From assembly GCA_947251855.1 (NCBI GenBank), contig CAMXUZ010000084.1:1-14952 (forward strand): DNA of 14,952 bases, read 5' to 3'. Below, one piece after another: positions 1-6,339 of the stretch. The DNA is from an uncultured Ruaniaceae bacterium. GTDB taxonomy: Bacteria > Actinomycetota > Actinomycetes > Actinomycetales > Beutenbergiaceae. The notes under the pieces are model-generated. The model was not told the origin of the DNA. It saw nothing but the letters and a program-made list of their open reading frames with translations, and did no database searches. Every line of letters begins with the position of its first letter. The stretch's first letter is position 1. Position numbers and translations under genes: made by a program.

Positions 1-181
1 GGCCGACCTCGCTTCGTGGCACGTGGAGGCGCTGGCCGTACAGGCGCCGGATGAACGGGCGGCGCACTGGTCCACCGATGAACGCGCGGGTACGCCGCTG
101 CTACCGTTTTTCGGTGCCGGCGAGCCCGAGCCGCGGCTGCTGCGGCTGTGGCACCGGGGCGTGGAGCTAGAGACCTCGTGA
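1..181 (+). CDS. C-terminal end of an unrecognised protein (start outside window)
   Basis: The frame starting at base 2 is open for 59 codons and ends with TGA at 179-181. Third-position GC is high, as in the recognised genes nearby, so I read it as the tail of a real gene entering from the left. The visible residues include a stretch with LPFFGAGEPEPR and an ending RLWHRGVELETS. I recognise no motif or family. The next gene, lnt, starts more than 200 bases later, so they need not form one transcript. A chance open frame remains possible in DNA of this composition. Confidence 0.55.
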   Translation, partial: ADLASWHVEALAVQAPDERAAHWSTDERAGTPLLPFFGAGEPEPRLLRLWHRGVELETS

Positions 182-422
182 GGAAGACAAGCGCGACACG
201 CCCAGAACGGAAAATCCTTCCCGGAAACTCCCACGCGATTGACCAGCGTCGATGCATTTGACCAGCGTCGATGGTCGGTTGGCTAATAGGGTCTAAGCAG
301 GTAGATTGCCAACCGTACCTGCACTGCAGACCCGGCGCGGGACGCCTTCATTAGAAAACGAGGGGGACGCCCCCGCGGTCCGAAGGAGGCCCGACCGCGC
401 CGGGGCAGTGGCAGGGGTGCGA
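182..422. other. Intergenic region upstream of lnt
   Basis: No convincing gene is seen here. The region holds a tandem 16-bp repeat (239-273), each copy beginning with the -35-like hexamer TTGACC, and the AT-rich stretch CTAATAG at 283-289. An AAGGAGG at 383-389 looks like a strong ribosome site, but no start codon follows at a usable distance. A TTG at 306 opens the lnt frame earlier, but it has no ribosome site and the added 39 residues do not look like family sequence. Confidence 0.5.
239..273. repeat. Two direct copies of a 16-bp sequence
   Basis: TTGACCAGCGTCGATG occurs exactly at 239-254 and 258-273, a period of 19 bp. Each copy starts with TTGACC, close to the -35 consensus TTGACA. 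The second copy lies 20 bases before TAATAG (284-289), so a promoter here would have a long spacer. The pair may be a repeated regulator site or a local duplication. The repeat is seen directly; a regulatory role is inferred. Confidence 0.7.
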
Positions 423-1970
423 GTGAAGTATTCTGTCCTCGTGTCTGTTTCCCGCCGGTCCACCTCGCTGTTAGTCGCGGCAGTCGGGGGATTCCTCGCC
501 CACTTCGCATTTCCTCAAGCATCGATCTGGCCCCTGGCCATCGTGGGAATGGCGCTCTTGATGTGGACCCTGACCCGCGATTCGGCCCGTTGGGCCTTCC
601 TCGTCGCAACGGTGTGGGGCGTGGCCCACTTCCTGCCCTTGTTGTGGTGGGCACGCGAAGCGGCCGGCGCCATCCCTTGGGTGGCGTTATCGATCGCCCA
701 GGCGATGTTGATGGCACTCGCGCCGGTGATGTACGTATGGATCCGGCGGGTCCCGGCGCTGCGCAACGCCCAAGTGGTTCTCGTGTTGCCGTTCGCGGGG
801 GCGTGGGTCGCTGCCGAACAGCTTCGCCAGGTGTGGCCGTTCGGGGGCTTCCCCTGGGTGCGGATGGCGTTTTCGCAAACGGACGGGCCGCTGGTGAAAC
901 TCGCTCCCTACGGCGGGGCGCCCCTGGTGTCTTTCGTCGTTGCCGCGCTCGGGGGCCTCCTCGCCGTCGGGGTCGGGGCACTCCTGAGCCGGGATATGGT
1001 GCGCGTGCCGCTTGCCGCGCTCACGATCGCTGCGGTGCTCGTTGCCCCGATGTTCATCGGGCTCGATTCGCGGGCGGAGGAGGGCACGATCCGGATCGGC
1101 GCGGTGCAGGGTAACATCGCCAATCCGGGCCGGGATGCATTCCAGAATGCGCGGGAGGTGACGGGTAACCACATGGCTGGGACTTCGCGGCTCATCGAGG
1201 AGCACGGGCAGGTGGATCTCGTGCTCTGGCCGGAGAACGCCTCCGATTACGATCCACGAATCGACGAGGAGGCTCGGGAGATGGTCAACGCCGCCGCCGA
1301 AGTGGCCGGGGTTCCGATGCTCGTGGGAACGGTTCGCTACACCGAGGACACCCGCTATAACGAGATCCTCGTGTGGGACGGCGTCGACGGTGTGGGAGAC
1401 GTCTACGCGAAACAGATCCCCGCGGCGTTCGCCGAGTACATTCCGCTGCGCAAATACATCCGTGAGATCGTGCCGATCGTCGACCTGGTATCGGTGGACA
1501 TGTCAGCGGGGGAGGAGCCTGCCTACCTCGACGTGCCGGTGGCCACGCTGGGCCGAGACGTGCGCACGGCAACGATCATTTGCTTCGAGGTCGCCTACGA
1601 CGCCCTCATCCAGGAGGCGGTGCAGGACGGCTCGCAGTTCCTGTACGTGCCGACGAATAATGCGAGTTTCGGGGAGACGACCGAAAGCGTTCAGCAGCTC
1701 GCGATGACCCGGTTCCGCGCAGTGGAGCACGGCCGGGCGGCCGTCCAGATCTCCACGGTCGGGGTTTCCGGGTGGGCCGCGCCGGATGGAGACTTGCACG
1801 AGGTGACCGAACTATTCACCGCCGACGAATTCGCCGCAGAGATTCCGCTTCGAACCACGCAGACGCTCGCCACCCGACTCGGACCGTGGCCGGTGTACGG
1901 ACTGATGGTCCTCGTTGGGCTCGGGGTGATTGCCGGCATGGTCCGCTACCGTGTGCCGGCGCGGGGATAG
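423..1970 (+). CDS. lnt: Apolipoprotein N-acyltransferase
   Basis: Lnt adds the third acyl chain to the N-terminal cysteine of diacylated lipoproteins, using phospholipid as donor, at the outer face of the cytoplasmic membrane. The 515-residue protein has a hydrophobic N-terminal half with several membrane segments (about residues 15-215), a carbon-nitrogen hydrolase domain (about 222-480), and one last membrane segment before the C-terminus. The catalytic triad is visible: Glu271 in LWPENA, Lys330 in VYAKQIP and Cys387 in IICFEV. I chose GTG at 423 because AGGGG sits five bases upstream (413-417). A TTG at 306 would add residues that look unrelated to the family. ppm1 follows after nine bases, so the two are probably cotranscribed. 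In M. tuberculosis the two functions are fused in one protein; here they are separate. Confidence 0.93.
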   Translation: MKYSVLVSVSRRSTSLLVAAVGGFLAHFAFPQASIWPLAIVGMALLMWTLTRDSARWAFLVATVWGVAHFLPLLWWAREAAGAIPWVALSIAQAMLMALAPVMYVWIRRVPALRNAQVVLVLPFAGAWVAAEQLRQVWPFGGFPWVRMAFSQTDGPLVKLAPYGGAPLVSFVVAALGGLLAVGVGALLSRDMVRVPLAALTIAAVLVAPMFIGLDSRAEEGTIRIGAVQGNIANPGRDAFQNAREVTGNHMAGTSRLIEEHGQVDLVLWPENASDYDPRIDEEAREMVNAAAEVAGVPMLVGTVRYTEDTRYNEILVWDGVDGVGDVYAKQIPAAFAEYIPLRKYIREIVPIVDLVSVDMSAGEEPAYLDVPVATLGRDVRTATIICFEVAYDALIQEAVQDGSQFLYVPTNNASFGETTESVQQLAMTRFRAVEHGRAAVQISTVGVSGWAAPDGDLHEVTELFTADEFAAEIPLRTTQTLATRLGPWPVYGLMVLVGLGVIAGMVRYRVPARG

Positions 1971-1979
1971 GTCGATCTC

Positions 1980-2717
1980 ATGCGCGTTCTTGTCATCATG
2001 CCCACGTACAACGAGCGGGAGGCGCTGCCCCTCACGCTTCGCGCGTTGCGGGAGGACTGCCCCGCGGCCGAGGTCCTCATCGTCGACGATAATTCCCCGG
2101 ACGGCACCGGCGAGTGGGCGCGGGACTACGCGGCGCAGGACCGGAATGTCCACGTGCTCCACCGCGAGGGGAAGGAGGGCCTCGGGCGGGCGTATATCGC
2201 CGGTTTCGAATGGGCCCTTGACCGCGGATACGATCGGATCGTGGAGATGGACGCCGATTCCTCCCACCGGTCGTTGGATCTGCCGGCGCTCCTCGAAGCG
2301 GCAACGACCGCCGACCTCGTCATCGGTTCACGGTGGGTGCCCGGGGGAGCGGTGGAGAACTGGCCCAACCATCGGGTGCTGCTGAGCCGGGCGGCGACGA
2401 TGTACACCCGGCTCGCGATGGGCCTGCCGGTGAAGGACGCCACGGCGGGCTTTCGCGTATATACCGCGGAGGTGCTCCGCCGCCTCGACCTGAGGAGGAT
2501 CAACTCCCAAGGGTATTGCTTTCAGATCGACATGGCGTGGCGCGTCTATCGTGCCGGGGGAGCGATCACTGAGGTACCGATCACGTTCATCGAGCGCACG
2601 GAAGGCGAATCGAAGATGAGCGGCCACATCGTCGCCGAAGCACTCTGGCGGGTCACCGCCTGGGGAGTGCGATACCGAGTCGAGCAGCTCGCGCGGATCG
2701 TGAGGAAGAAGAACTGA
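1980..2717 (+). CDS. ppm1: Polyprenol monophosphomannose synthase (GT2 family)
   Basis: This enzyme moves mannose from GDP-mannose to polyprenyl phosphate. The product is the donor for mannosylation of lipoglycans and exported proteins. The 245-residue protein is a single cytosolic GT2 domain with no membrane segment. Visible motifs are MPTYNE (7-12), VDDNSPDGT (35-43), the metal/nucleotide-binding MDAD (90-93) followed by SSH, GSRWVPGG (116-123) and the family-typical DATAGFR (153-159). The more usual form of the metal motif is DADLSH, so the L-to-S change is a small variation. The ATG lies nine bases after the lnt stop with only a weak purine-rich ribosome site, which suggests translational coupling. 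Lnt followed by Ppm1 is a common actinobacterial pairing. The TGA lies inside the 5' arm of the terminator hairpin. Confidence 0.92.
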   Translation: MRVLVIMPTYNEREALPLTLRALREDCPAAEVLIVDDNSPDGTGEWARDYAAQDRNVHVLHREGKEGLGRAYIAGFEWALDRGYDRIVEMDADSSHRSLDLPALLEAATTADLVIGSRWVPGGAVENWPNHRVLLSRAATMYTRLAMGLPVKDATAGFRVYTAEVLRRLDLRRINSQGYCFQIDMAWRVYRAGGAITEVPITFIERTEGESKMSGHIVAEALWRVTAWGVRYRVEQLARIVRKKN

Positions 2718-2748
2718 GCCCCGCCACCTCATCGGTGGCGGGGCTCAG
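2714..2748. terminator. Perfect 15-bp hairpin, probably a bidirectional terminator
   Basis: CTGAGCCCCGCCACC (2714-2728) and its exact reverse complement (2734-2748) flank a five-base loop TCATC. The hairpin begins inside the ppm1 stop region and ends 12 bases before the end of convergent rbpA, so it can serve both transcripts. No clear U-tract follows on either side, which is common in high-GC actinobacteria. Confidence 0.85.
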
Positions 2749-2759
2749 GATTGCGTCAG

Positions 2760-3107
2760 TTAGGCACTGCGGCGCCGGGCGCGCAACACTTCGAGGCGTT
2801 CGTCGAGCAGGTCCTGCAGTTCCTCCCGGCTCCGCCGCTCTAACAGCATGTCCCAGTGGGTGCGCTGCTTACGAGCGGCCTTGCCTTCTTCTTCCGGCTC
2901 ACCCACGGCGTCCCGCAGGACTCCCTGAGTGCCATCGATCGCCTCCCAGTGGTGAGGGATATCGGCGTCGGCTGCGAACGGGACGACGATCACGCGACCA
3001 TCGGGAAGGTCGTAAACGGCCTCGACTCGAGGCGCGAGTTGGATACCGGCTTCAGTTTCGAGACTCTGCGTGCCTAATCTGCTCCCGCGTAGGGTGCGTT
3101 CTGCCAT
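2760..3107 (-). CDS. rbpA: RNA polymerase-binding protein RbpA
   Basis: RbpA binds RNA polymerase and the principal sigma factor and stabilises the open promoter complex. It is specific to actinobacteria. The 115-residue protein has the expected order: an N-terminal tail MAERTLRGSRLG, a small beta core domain with DLPDGRVIVVPFAADADIP, a basic linker with KAARKQR, and the sigma-interaction helix (THWDMLLERRS to ERLEVLRARR). Length fits the family. The start is ATG at 3107, because AGGAGG (3113-3118) precedes it and the family N-terminus begins there; the frame extends upstream without family similarity. The gene is divergent from nadE and carries a SigR/SigH-like promoter (3157-3182), consistent with the known disulfide-stress control of Streptomyces coelicolor rbpA. 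Confidence 0.95.
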   Translation of the reverse strand: MAERTLRGSRLGTQSLETEAGIQLAPRVEAVYDLPDGRVIVVPFAADADIPHHWEAIDGTQGVLRDAVGEPEEEGKAARKQRTHWDMLLERRSREELQDLLDERLEVLRARRRSA

Positions 3108-3130
3108 GATTGCCTCCTCAAGCCTGAGCG

Positions 3131-3158
3131 CAAATACTTTCAGCGCTATCCGTGTCAA
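3131..3158 (-). promoter_or_regulatory. Possible housekeeping promoter of rbpA
   Basis: On the minus strand a perfect TTGACA (3158 to 3153) is followed after 16 bases by TATTTG (3136 to 3131). The -35 is consensus but the -10 is poor. Its first bases overlap the GTT of the stress-type promoter, so the two polymerase forms could not bind together. Confidence 0.35.
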
Positions 3159-3182
3159 CGCTCGATCTTCCCGGGTTGTTCC
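3157..3182 (-). promoter_or_regulatory. SigR/SigH (ECF)-type promoter of rbpA
   Basis: On the minus strand GGAAC (3182 to 3178) is followed after exactly 18 bases by GTT (3159 to 3157), in the context tGGAACA and cGTTGA. This fits the published GGAAT/C-N18-19-GTT pattern of Streptomyces SigR and mycobacterial SigH. Transcription would start near 3150, giving a leader of about 43 bases to the rbpA ATG. The motif is seen directly; the sigma factor is inferred from rbpA regulation in S. coelicolor. Confidence 0.65.
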
Positions 3183-3190
3183 ACCCTAAA

Positions 3191-3218
3191 GGTGAAGGTC
3201 GTGTGAAGGAGCGTGAAG
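3191..3218 (-). promoter_or_regulatory. Three phased CTTCAC direct repeats, response-regulator-like box
   Basis: On the minus strand CTTCAC occurs three times: at 3218-3213, 3208-3203 and 3197-3192, the last extended to CTTCACC. The spacings are 10 and 11 bp, about one helical turn, so all copies face the same side. The pattern resembles PhoP/PhoB-type boxes (Streptomyces GTTCACC repeats at 11 bp; mycobacterial TCACAG repeats). The box ends eight bases upstream of the rbpA GGAAC element, a usual place for an activator. The regulator is not encoded in this window. Confidence 0.45.
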
Positions 3219-3291
3219 TATCTCATGAGGGCGCGGAGCGTGCAGGCGAATTGGCAGCCGAATCTCAGGAACTTTTCAGATTCGCCGCATC

Positions 3292-3297
3292 TAGACT
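3292..3297 (+). promoter_or_regulatory. -10 element of nadE, possibly giving a leaderless mRNA
   Basis: TAGACT lies exactly six bases before the nadE ATG at 3304, and no ribosome site of usable spacing is present (only GGA at 3298-3300). If this is the -10, the transcript would begin at or next to the A of the ATG. No good -35 is seen 16-18 bases upstream, which lowers confidence. Confidence 0.4.
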
Positions 3298-3303
3298 GGA
3301 TAG

Positions 3304-4125
3304 ATGGCGACGTTACAACAACAGATCACGGCCGAACTGGGGGTTCGTCAGGAGATCGACCCGGGCGCGGAGATCCGCCGTCGAGTAGATTTCCTCAAGG
3401 AATACCTCCAGCGCACGGGGTTGAACGGGTACGTGCATGGTATCTCCGGCGGGCAAGATTCCACCCTCGTGGGCATGCTCGCACAACGGGCCGTGACGGA
3501 GCTGCGCGATCAGGGAGCTTCCGCCCGGTTCATTGCCTTGCGCCTGCCATACGCGGTGCAGAGCGACGAGGAGGACGCCCAGCTCGCCCTGAAGTTCATC
3601 GAACCCGACGAGACGTTGACCATTGACGTCGCGCGGGCGACGGACGGGATCGCGGCCGAGATGCTCAGCCGCGGGATCGCCGTCTCGGACTTCAATAAGG
3701 GAAACATCAAGGCCCGCCAGCGGATGGTTGCTCACTACGCGCTCGCCGGCGAATGGGGCCTGGCGGTCCTCGGCAGCGACCATGCAGCCGAAGCGGTGAC
3801 GGGTTTCTACACGAAATTCGGTGACGGCGCGGCGGACGTGATGCCCCTGTTCGGGTTGACCAAACGCCAGGGCCGCGACCTGCTCATCGCCGCCGGCAGC
3901 CCGCCGCCGCTGTACGAAAAACTGCCGACGGCCGATCTGCTGGACGAGGACCCGGGCCAGTCCGACGAAGAGGCCCTCGGCGTGACGTATCCACAGATCG
4001 ACGATTACCTCGAAGGTAAACCCGTGTCCGCAGCCGCCCAAGAACGCATCGAACACTTATATCTCGTCTCGCGGCACAAACGGCACCTGCCGGTGCGCCC
4101 GCAGGACGATTGGTGGCGCACCTGA
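3304..4125 (+). CDS. nadE: Ammonia-dependent NAD(+) synthetase
   Basis: NadE makes NAD from deamido-NAD, ATP and ammonia, the last step of NAD synthesis, in the cytosol. The 273-residue protein has the ATP pyrophosphatase loop SGGQDS (48-53), the substrate-binding stretch [11 protein letters not shown] (about 135-145), the [26 protein letters not shown] core (about 157-182) and the late YEKLPTADL motif. Length matches the short E. coli/Bacillus form. The glutaminase domain found in mycobacterial NadE is absent, so free ammonia or another amidotransferase must supply nitrogen. The start is ATG at 3304, where the family sequence begins. It has no proper ribosome site and may be read from a leaderless transcript. 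It is divergent from rbpA and convergent with the beta-glucosidase gene. Confidence 0.94.
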   Translation: MATLQQQITAELGVRQEIDPGAEIRRRVDFLKEYLQRTGLNGYVHGISGGQDSTLVGMLAQRAVTELRDQGASARFIALRLPYAVQSDEEDAQLALKFIEPDETLTIDVARATDGIAAEMLSRGIAVSDFNKGNIKARQRMVAHYALAGEWGLAVLGSDHAAEAVTGFYTKFGDGAADVMPLFGLTKRQGRDLLIAAGSPPPLYEKLPTADLLDEDPGQSDEEALGVTYPQIDDYLEGKPVSAAAQERIEHLYLVSRHKRHLPVRPQDDWWRT

Positions 4126-4160
4126 ACCGCGCAGCCGCACAATCGCGGCGCCAGAACAAA

Positions 4161-4208
4161 ACCCCTTTCGCCGATAATGTACATTATGTCATTTTGGGCG
4201 AGAGGGGT
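4161..4208 (-). terminator. Intrinsic terminator of the beta-glucosidase gene
   Basis: The arms 4161-4172 and 4197-4208 pair over 12 positions with one G-T wobble (ACCCCTTTCGCC against GGCGAGAGGGGT). Read on the minus strand, the hairpin lies 41 bases past the stop of the glucosidase gene and runs into TTTGTTCT, a usable U-tract. The 24-base loop itself contains the perfect palindrome at 4174-4187, so a two-tier hairpin can form. Confidence 0.65.
4174..4187. repeat. Perfect 14-bp AT-rich palindrome
   Basis: ATAATGTACATTAT is identical to its reverse complement and contains only two G/C pairs, in a window of otherwise high GC. It sits between the convergent ends of nadE and the glucosidase gene, in the loop of the terminator hairpin. 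It could simply extend that hairpin, or be a protein-binding site. I cannot assign a regulator. Confidence 0.7.
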
Positions 4209-4249
4209 CGCGGATCGAGCGCCACCCGGGCCGCCGCGCCCTCCCCCGA

Positions 4250-5641
4250 CTATTGGCGGTTCTCTTGCTCGCGGGCCGAGCGGATCATGTCCCGGTACCA
4301 GCGTCCGGAGTCTTTGATCGTGCGCTCTTGAGTCTCGTAGTCGATGTAGACGATGCCGAAGCGTTTGCTGTACCCGTAGGCCCATTCGAAGTTGTCGAGG
4401 AACGACCACAGGAAGTGTCCGCGCACGTCCGCACCTTGGCGAGTCGCCTCCTCGAGGGCGACAAGGTGGCGTTTGACATAATCTATGCGGTCGTCGTCGT
4501 GTACGCGATTTCCTTCGAGCGTGTCCTCGAACGCAGCGCCGTTCTCAGTGACGATGAGCGGCAACATCGGAAACCGCTCGCTCAGCCCGATGAGGAGTTC
4601 GGTGAGGCCCGACGGGTCGATGTTCCACCCCATCTGCGTGTGCGGAGGTGGTTCGGCTAGAAATTCCACGTCGGCTCCCACCCATGGGTTCCCGGCGCCG
4701 TGGCCCCCATTGCCCTCCCCCGCCGTCGACGGAGGGAACGGCTGGCCGCGTACGCGCGACGTATCATAATAGTTGACGCCGAGCACATCGGGCGGCGCGG
4801 CGATCCGCCGCTCGTCGCCGGCGCGCACAAAACTGAAATCGCTCACGTGGGCGAGGTCGCGCAAGAGGTCATCGGGGTACCCCTCCCCCATGATCGGGTC
4901 GAGGAAGATCCGATTTCCCACCGCGTCGATCTGGCGGGCCGCTTCGCGGTCCTCGCGGCGCTCGGGGTCGGCGGGACGCACGACGTGGAGATTGAGGGCG
5001 ATGGTGAGCCGGGCGCTATCGCCCAGGACGCCCCGGATGCTTCTCGCGCCGAGCCCATGGGCAAGATTGAGGTGATGGGCCGCAGCAAGCGCCGCCTGCG
5101 GCTCCTGGCGACCCGGAGCGTGCACCCCGGAGGCGTAGCCGAGGAACGCCGCACACCAGGGTTCGTTCACGGTGCCCCACAGGGCGATCCGATCCCCGAG
5201 CCGGCGGGCCACTTCCCCGGCGTAGTCTGCGAAATGGAACGCGGTATCACGGTTCGCCCAGCCCCCTCGATCCTCCAGGTCCTGGGGCAGATCCCAGTGA
5301 TAGAGAGTGAGGACGGGATCGATTCCCCGCTCGAGGAGGCCATCGACCAGACGATCGTAGAAATCGATTCCCAGTGGGTTCACGCCCCCGTGGGCCGCAA
5401 TGACGCGGGGCCAGGAGACAGAGAAGCGGTAGGCATCTACTCCGAGGTGCTCGAGGAGATCGAGGTCATTGTTCCACCGGTGGTAGTGATCGGCCGCGAC
5501 ATCGCCGGTATCGCCGCCCTGCACCCGGCCCGGTGTGTGCGAGAACCGATCCCAGATCGAGGGACGGCGCCCGTCGGCGGTTGCCGCGCCCTCCACCTGG
5601 TAGGCGGCCGTCGCGACGCCCCAACGAAATCCTGGCGACAT
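4250..5641 (-). CDS. Glycoside hydrolase family 1 beta-glucosidase
   Basis: GH1 enzymes hydrolyse beta-linked glucose, galactose or related glycosides by a retaining mechanism with two glutamates. Both are visible in this 463-residue protein: acid/base Glu160 in TVNEPW and nucleophile Glu366 in VTENGAAFED. The N-terminal WGVATAAYQVEG, the sugar-binding HW at 115-116 and the late WSFLDNFEWAYGY (412-424) also fit. Length is normal. No signal peptide is seen, so it should act in the cytosol on imported sugars. The N-terminus is short but complete. ATG at 5641 lies eight bases after the stop of yciO with only a weak ribosome site, so it is probably cotranscribed and coupled. No sugar transporter or LacI-type regulator is adjacent, so the substrate cannot be inferred. 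Confidence 0.94.
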   Translation of the reverse strand: MSPGFRWGVATAAYQVEGAATADGRRPSIWDRFSHTPGRVQGGDTGDVAADHYHRWNNDLDLLEHLGVDAYRFSVSWPRVIAAHGGVNPLGIDFYDRLVDGLLERGIDPVLTLYHWDLPQDLEDRGGWANRDTAFHFADYAGEVARRLGDRIALWGTVNEPWCAAFLGYASGVHAPGRQEPQAALAAAHHLNLAHGLGARSIRGVLGDSARLTIALNLHVVRPADPERREDREAARQIDAVGNRIFLDPIMGEGYPDDLLRDLAHVSDFSFVRAGDERRIAAPPDVLGVNYYDTSRVRGQPFPPSTAGEGNGGHGAGNPWVGADVEFLAEPPPHTQMGWNIDPSGLTELLIGLSERFPMLPLIVTENGAAFEDTLEGNRVHDDDRIDYVKRHLVALEEATRQGADVRGHFLWSFLDNFEWAYGYSKRFGIVYIDYETQERTIKDSGRWYRDMIRSAREQENRQ

Positions 5642-5649
5642 CGGGCTGC

Positions 5650-6270
5650 CTATTCGAATGGCGCGGGATCGCCCGCCCCGACGCGGTGGATCGTTGGCAC
5701 ATCGTCGATGAATTCGATGACGGTGGTGGGTTCGCCACTCACGTCGCCACTGTCGAGGACGGCATCGAGCTGGTGATCGAGTAGCTCTTTGATCTCCCAG
5801 CCTCGGGTGAGGGGCTCAGGCTGATCGGGAAGGAGCAGTGTTGAGGAGAGGATGGGCTCGCCCAGTTCTGCGAGGAGCGCCCGTACGAGGGTGTGATCGG
5901 GGATCCGCACCCCCACGGTCTTCTTCTTCGGGTGTAGGAACTGCCGTGGCACCTCTTTGGTCGCCGGCAATATGAAGGTGTACGGGCCGGGTGTGGCCGC
6001 TTTGAGCGCCCGGAACACTCGGTTGCTGATGTGCACGAACTGGCCCATTTGTGAGAAGTCGGCGCAGACGAGTGTGAAGTCGTGCCGCTCATCGAGGTTG
6101 CGGAGCCGCAGGATGCGGTCCTTGCCCTCCTGGTTCCCCAGCGCGGAGCCGAGGGCGTAGAGCGAGTCGGTGGGGTATGCGATCAATCCGCGTTCGCGCA
6201 AGATCTGCGCCACCTGTCGGATGCTGCGTACTTGCGGGTTATCGGGGTGGATGTCGAAGTACCGTGCCAT
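5650..6270 (-). CDS. yciO: YciO-type Sua5/YrdC-fold RNA-binding protein
   Basis: The 206-residue protein belongs to the YrdC/Sua5 fold but looks like E. coli YciO rather than the threonylcarbamoyl-AMP synthase TsaC. The opening IHPDNPQ (7-13), YPTDSLYALG (32-41), the TPGPYTFIL stretch, TKEVPR and the ending TTVIEF...GDPAPFE follow my memory of E. coli YciO, which is also about 206 residues. Where TsaC has its KRP-type substrate loop, this protein has RLRNLDERHDFTL, so I do not predict tRNA threonylcarbamoylation with confidence. YciO has no settled function known to me. The ATG at 6270 follows AAGG, and a -10-like TAAGGT lies six bases upstream. The GH1 gene follows eight bases after the stop. 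Confidence 0.88.
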   Translation of the reverse strand: MARYFDIHPDNPQVRSIRQVAQILRERGLIAYPTDSLYALGSALGNQEGKDRILRLRNLDERHDFTLVCADFSQMGQFVHISNRVFRALKAATPGPYTFILPATKEVPRQFLHPKKKTVGVRIPDHTLVRALLAELGEPILSSTLLLPDQPEPLTRGWEIKELLDHQLDAVLDSGDVSGEPTTVIEFIDDVPTIHRVGAGDPAPFE

Positions 6271-6276
6271 GTCCTT

Positions 6277-6305
6277 ACCTTAGTGAGATGTGCTCGAGGT
6301 TTCAG
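6277..6305 (-). promoter_or_regulatory. Possible promoter of yciO - beta-glucosidase
   Basis: On the minus strand CTGAAA (6305 to 6300) is followed after 17 bases by TAAGGT (6282 to 6277), which ends six bases before the ATG. This spacing would start the mRNA at or next to the start codon. The intervening AAGGAC could instead serve as a close ribosome site for a longer transcript. Confidence 0.4.
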
Positions 6306-6339
6306 CCCGAACGGCTCACCAAGAGGAGAACCGGCGCGA

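Noticed and set aside
283..981. Minus-strand open frame (232 codons) over the lnt start
   Set aside because: Its translation is Arg/Pro-rich low-complexity sequence typical of an out-of-frame reading of GC-rich DNA, and it covers conserved lnt sequence.
3281..3294. TTCGCCGCATCTAG also found at 13740-13753
   Set aside because: The second copy is inside the DUF7882 coding sequence, in a different context. A single 14-base match is weak evidence in a skewed-composition window, so I treat it as chance.
3313..4056. Minus-strand open frame (247 codons) across nadE
   Set aside because: It is the antisense shadow of a complete NAD synthetase with all motifs. No ribosome site or family sequence is seen.
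4174..4187. Palindrome as a Zur/Fur metal-regulator box
   Set aside because: The centre (TGTACA) and spacing do not fit the actinobacterial Zur or Fur consensus as I know it, and it lies between gene ends rather than at a promoter.
4700..5776. Long plus-strand open frame (358 codons) across the glucosidase gene
   Set aside because: It is antisense to the GH1 gene, whose both catalytic glutamates and full family sequence are present. Long antisense frames are expected in high-GC DNA, and its translation has no recognisable motif.
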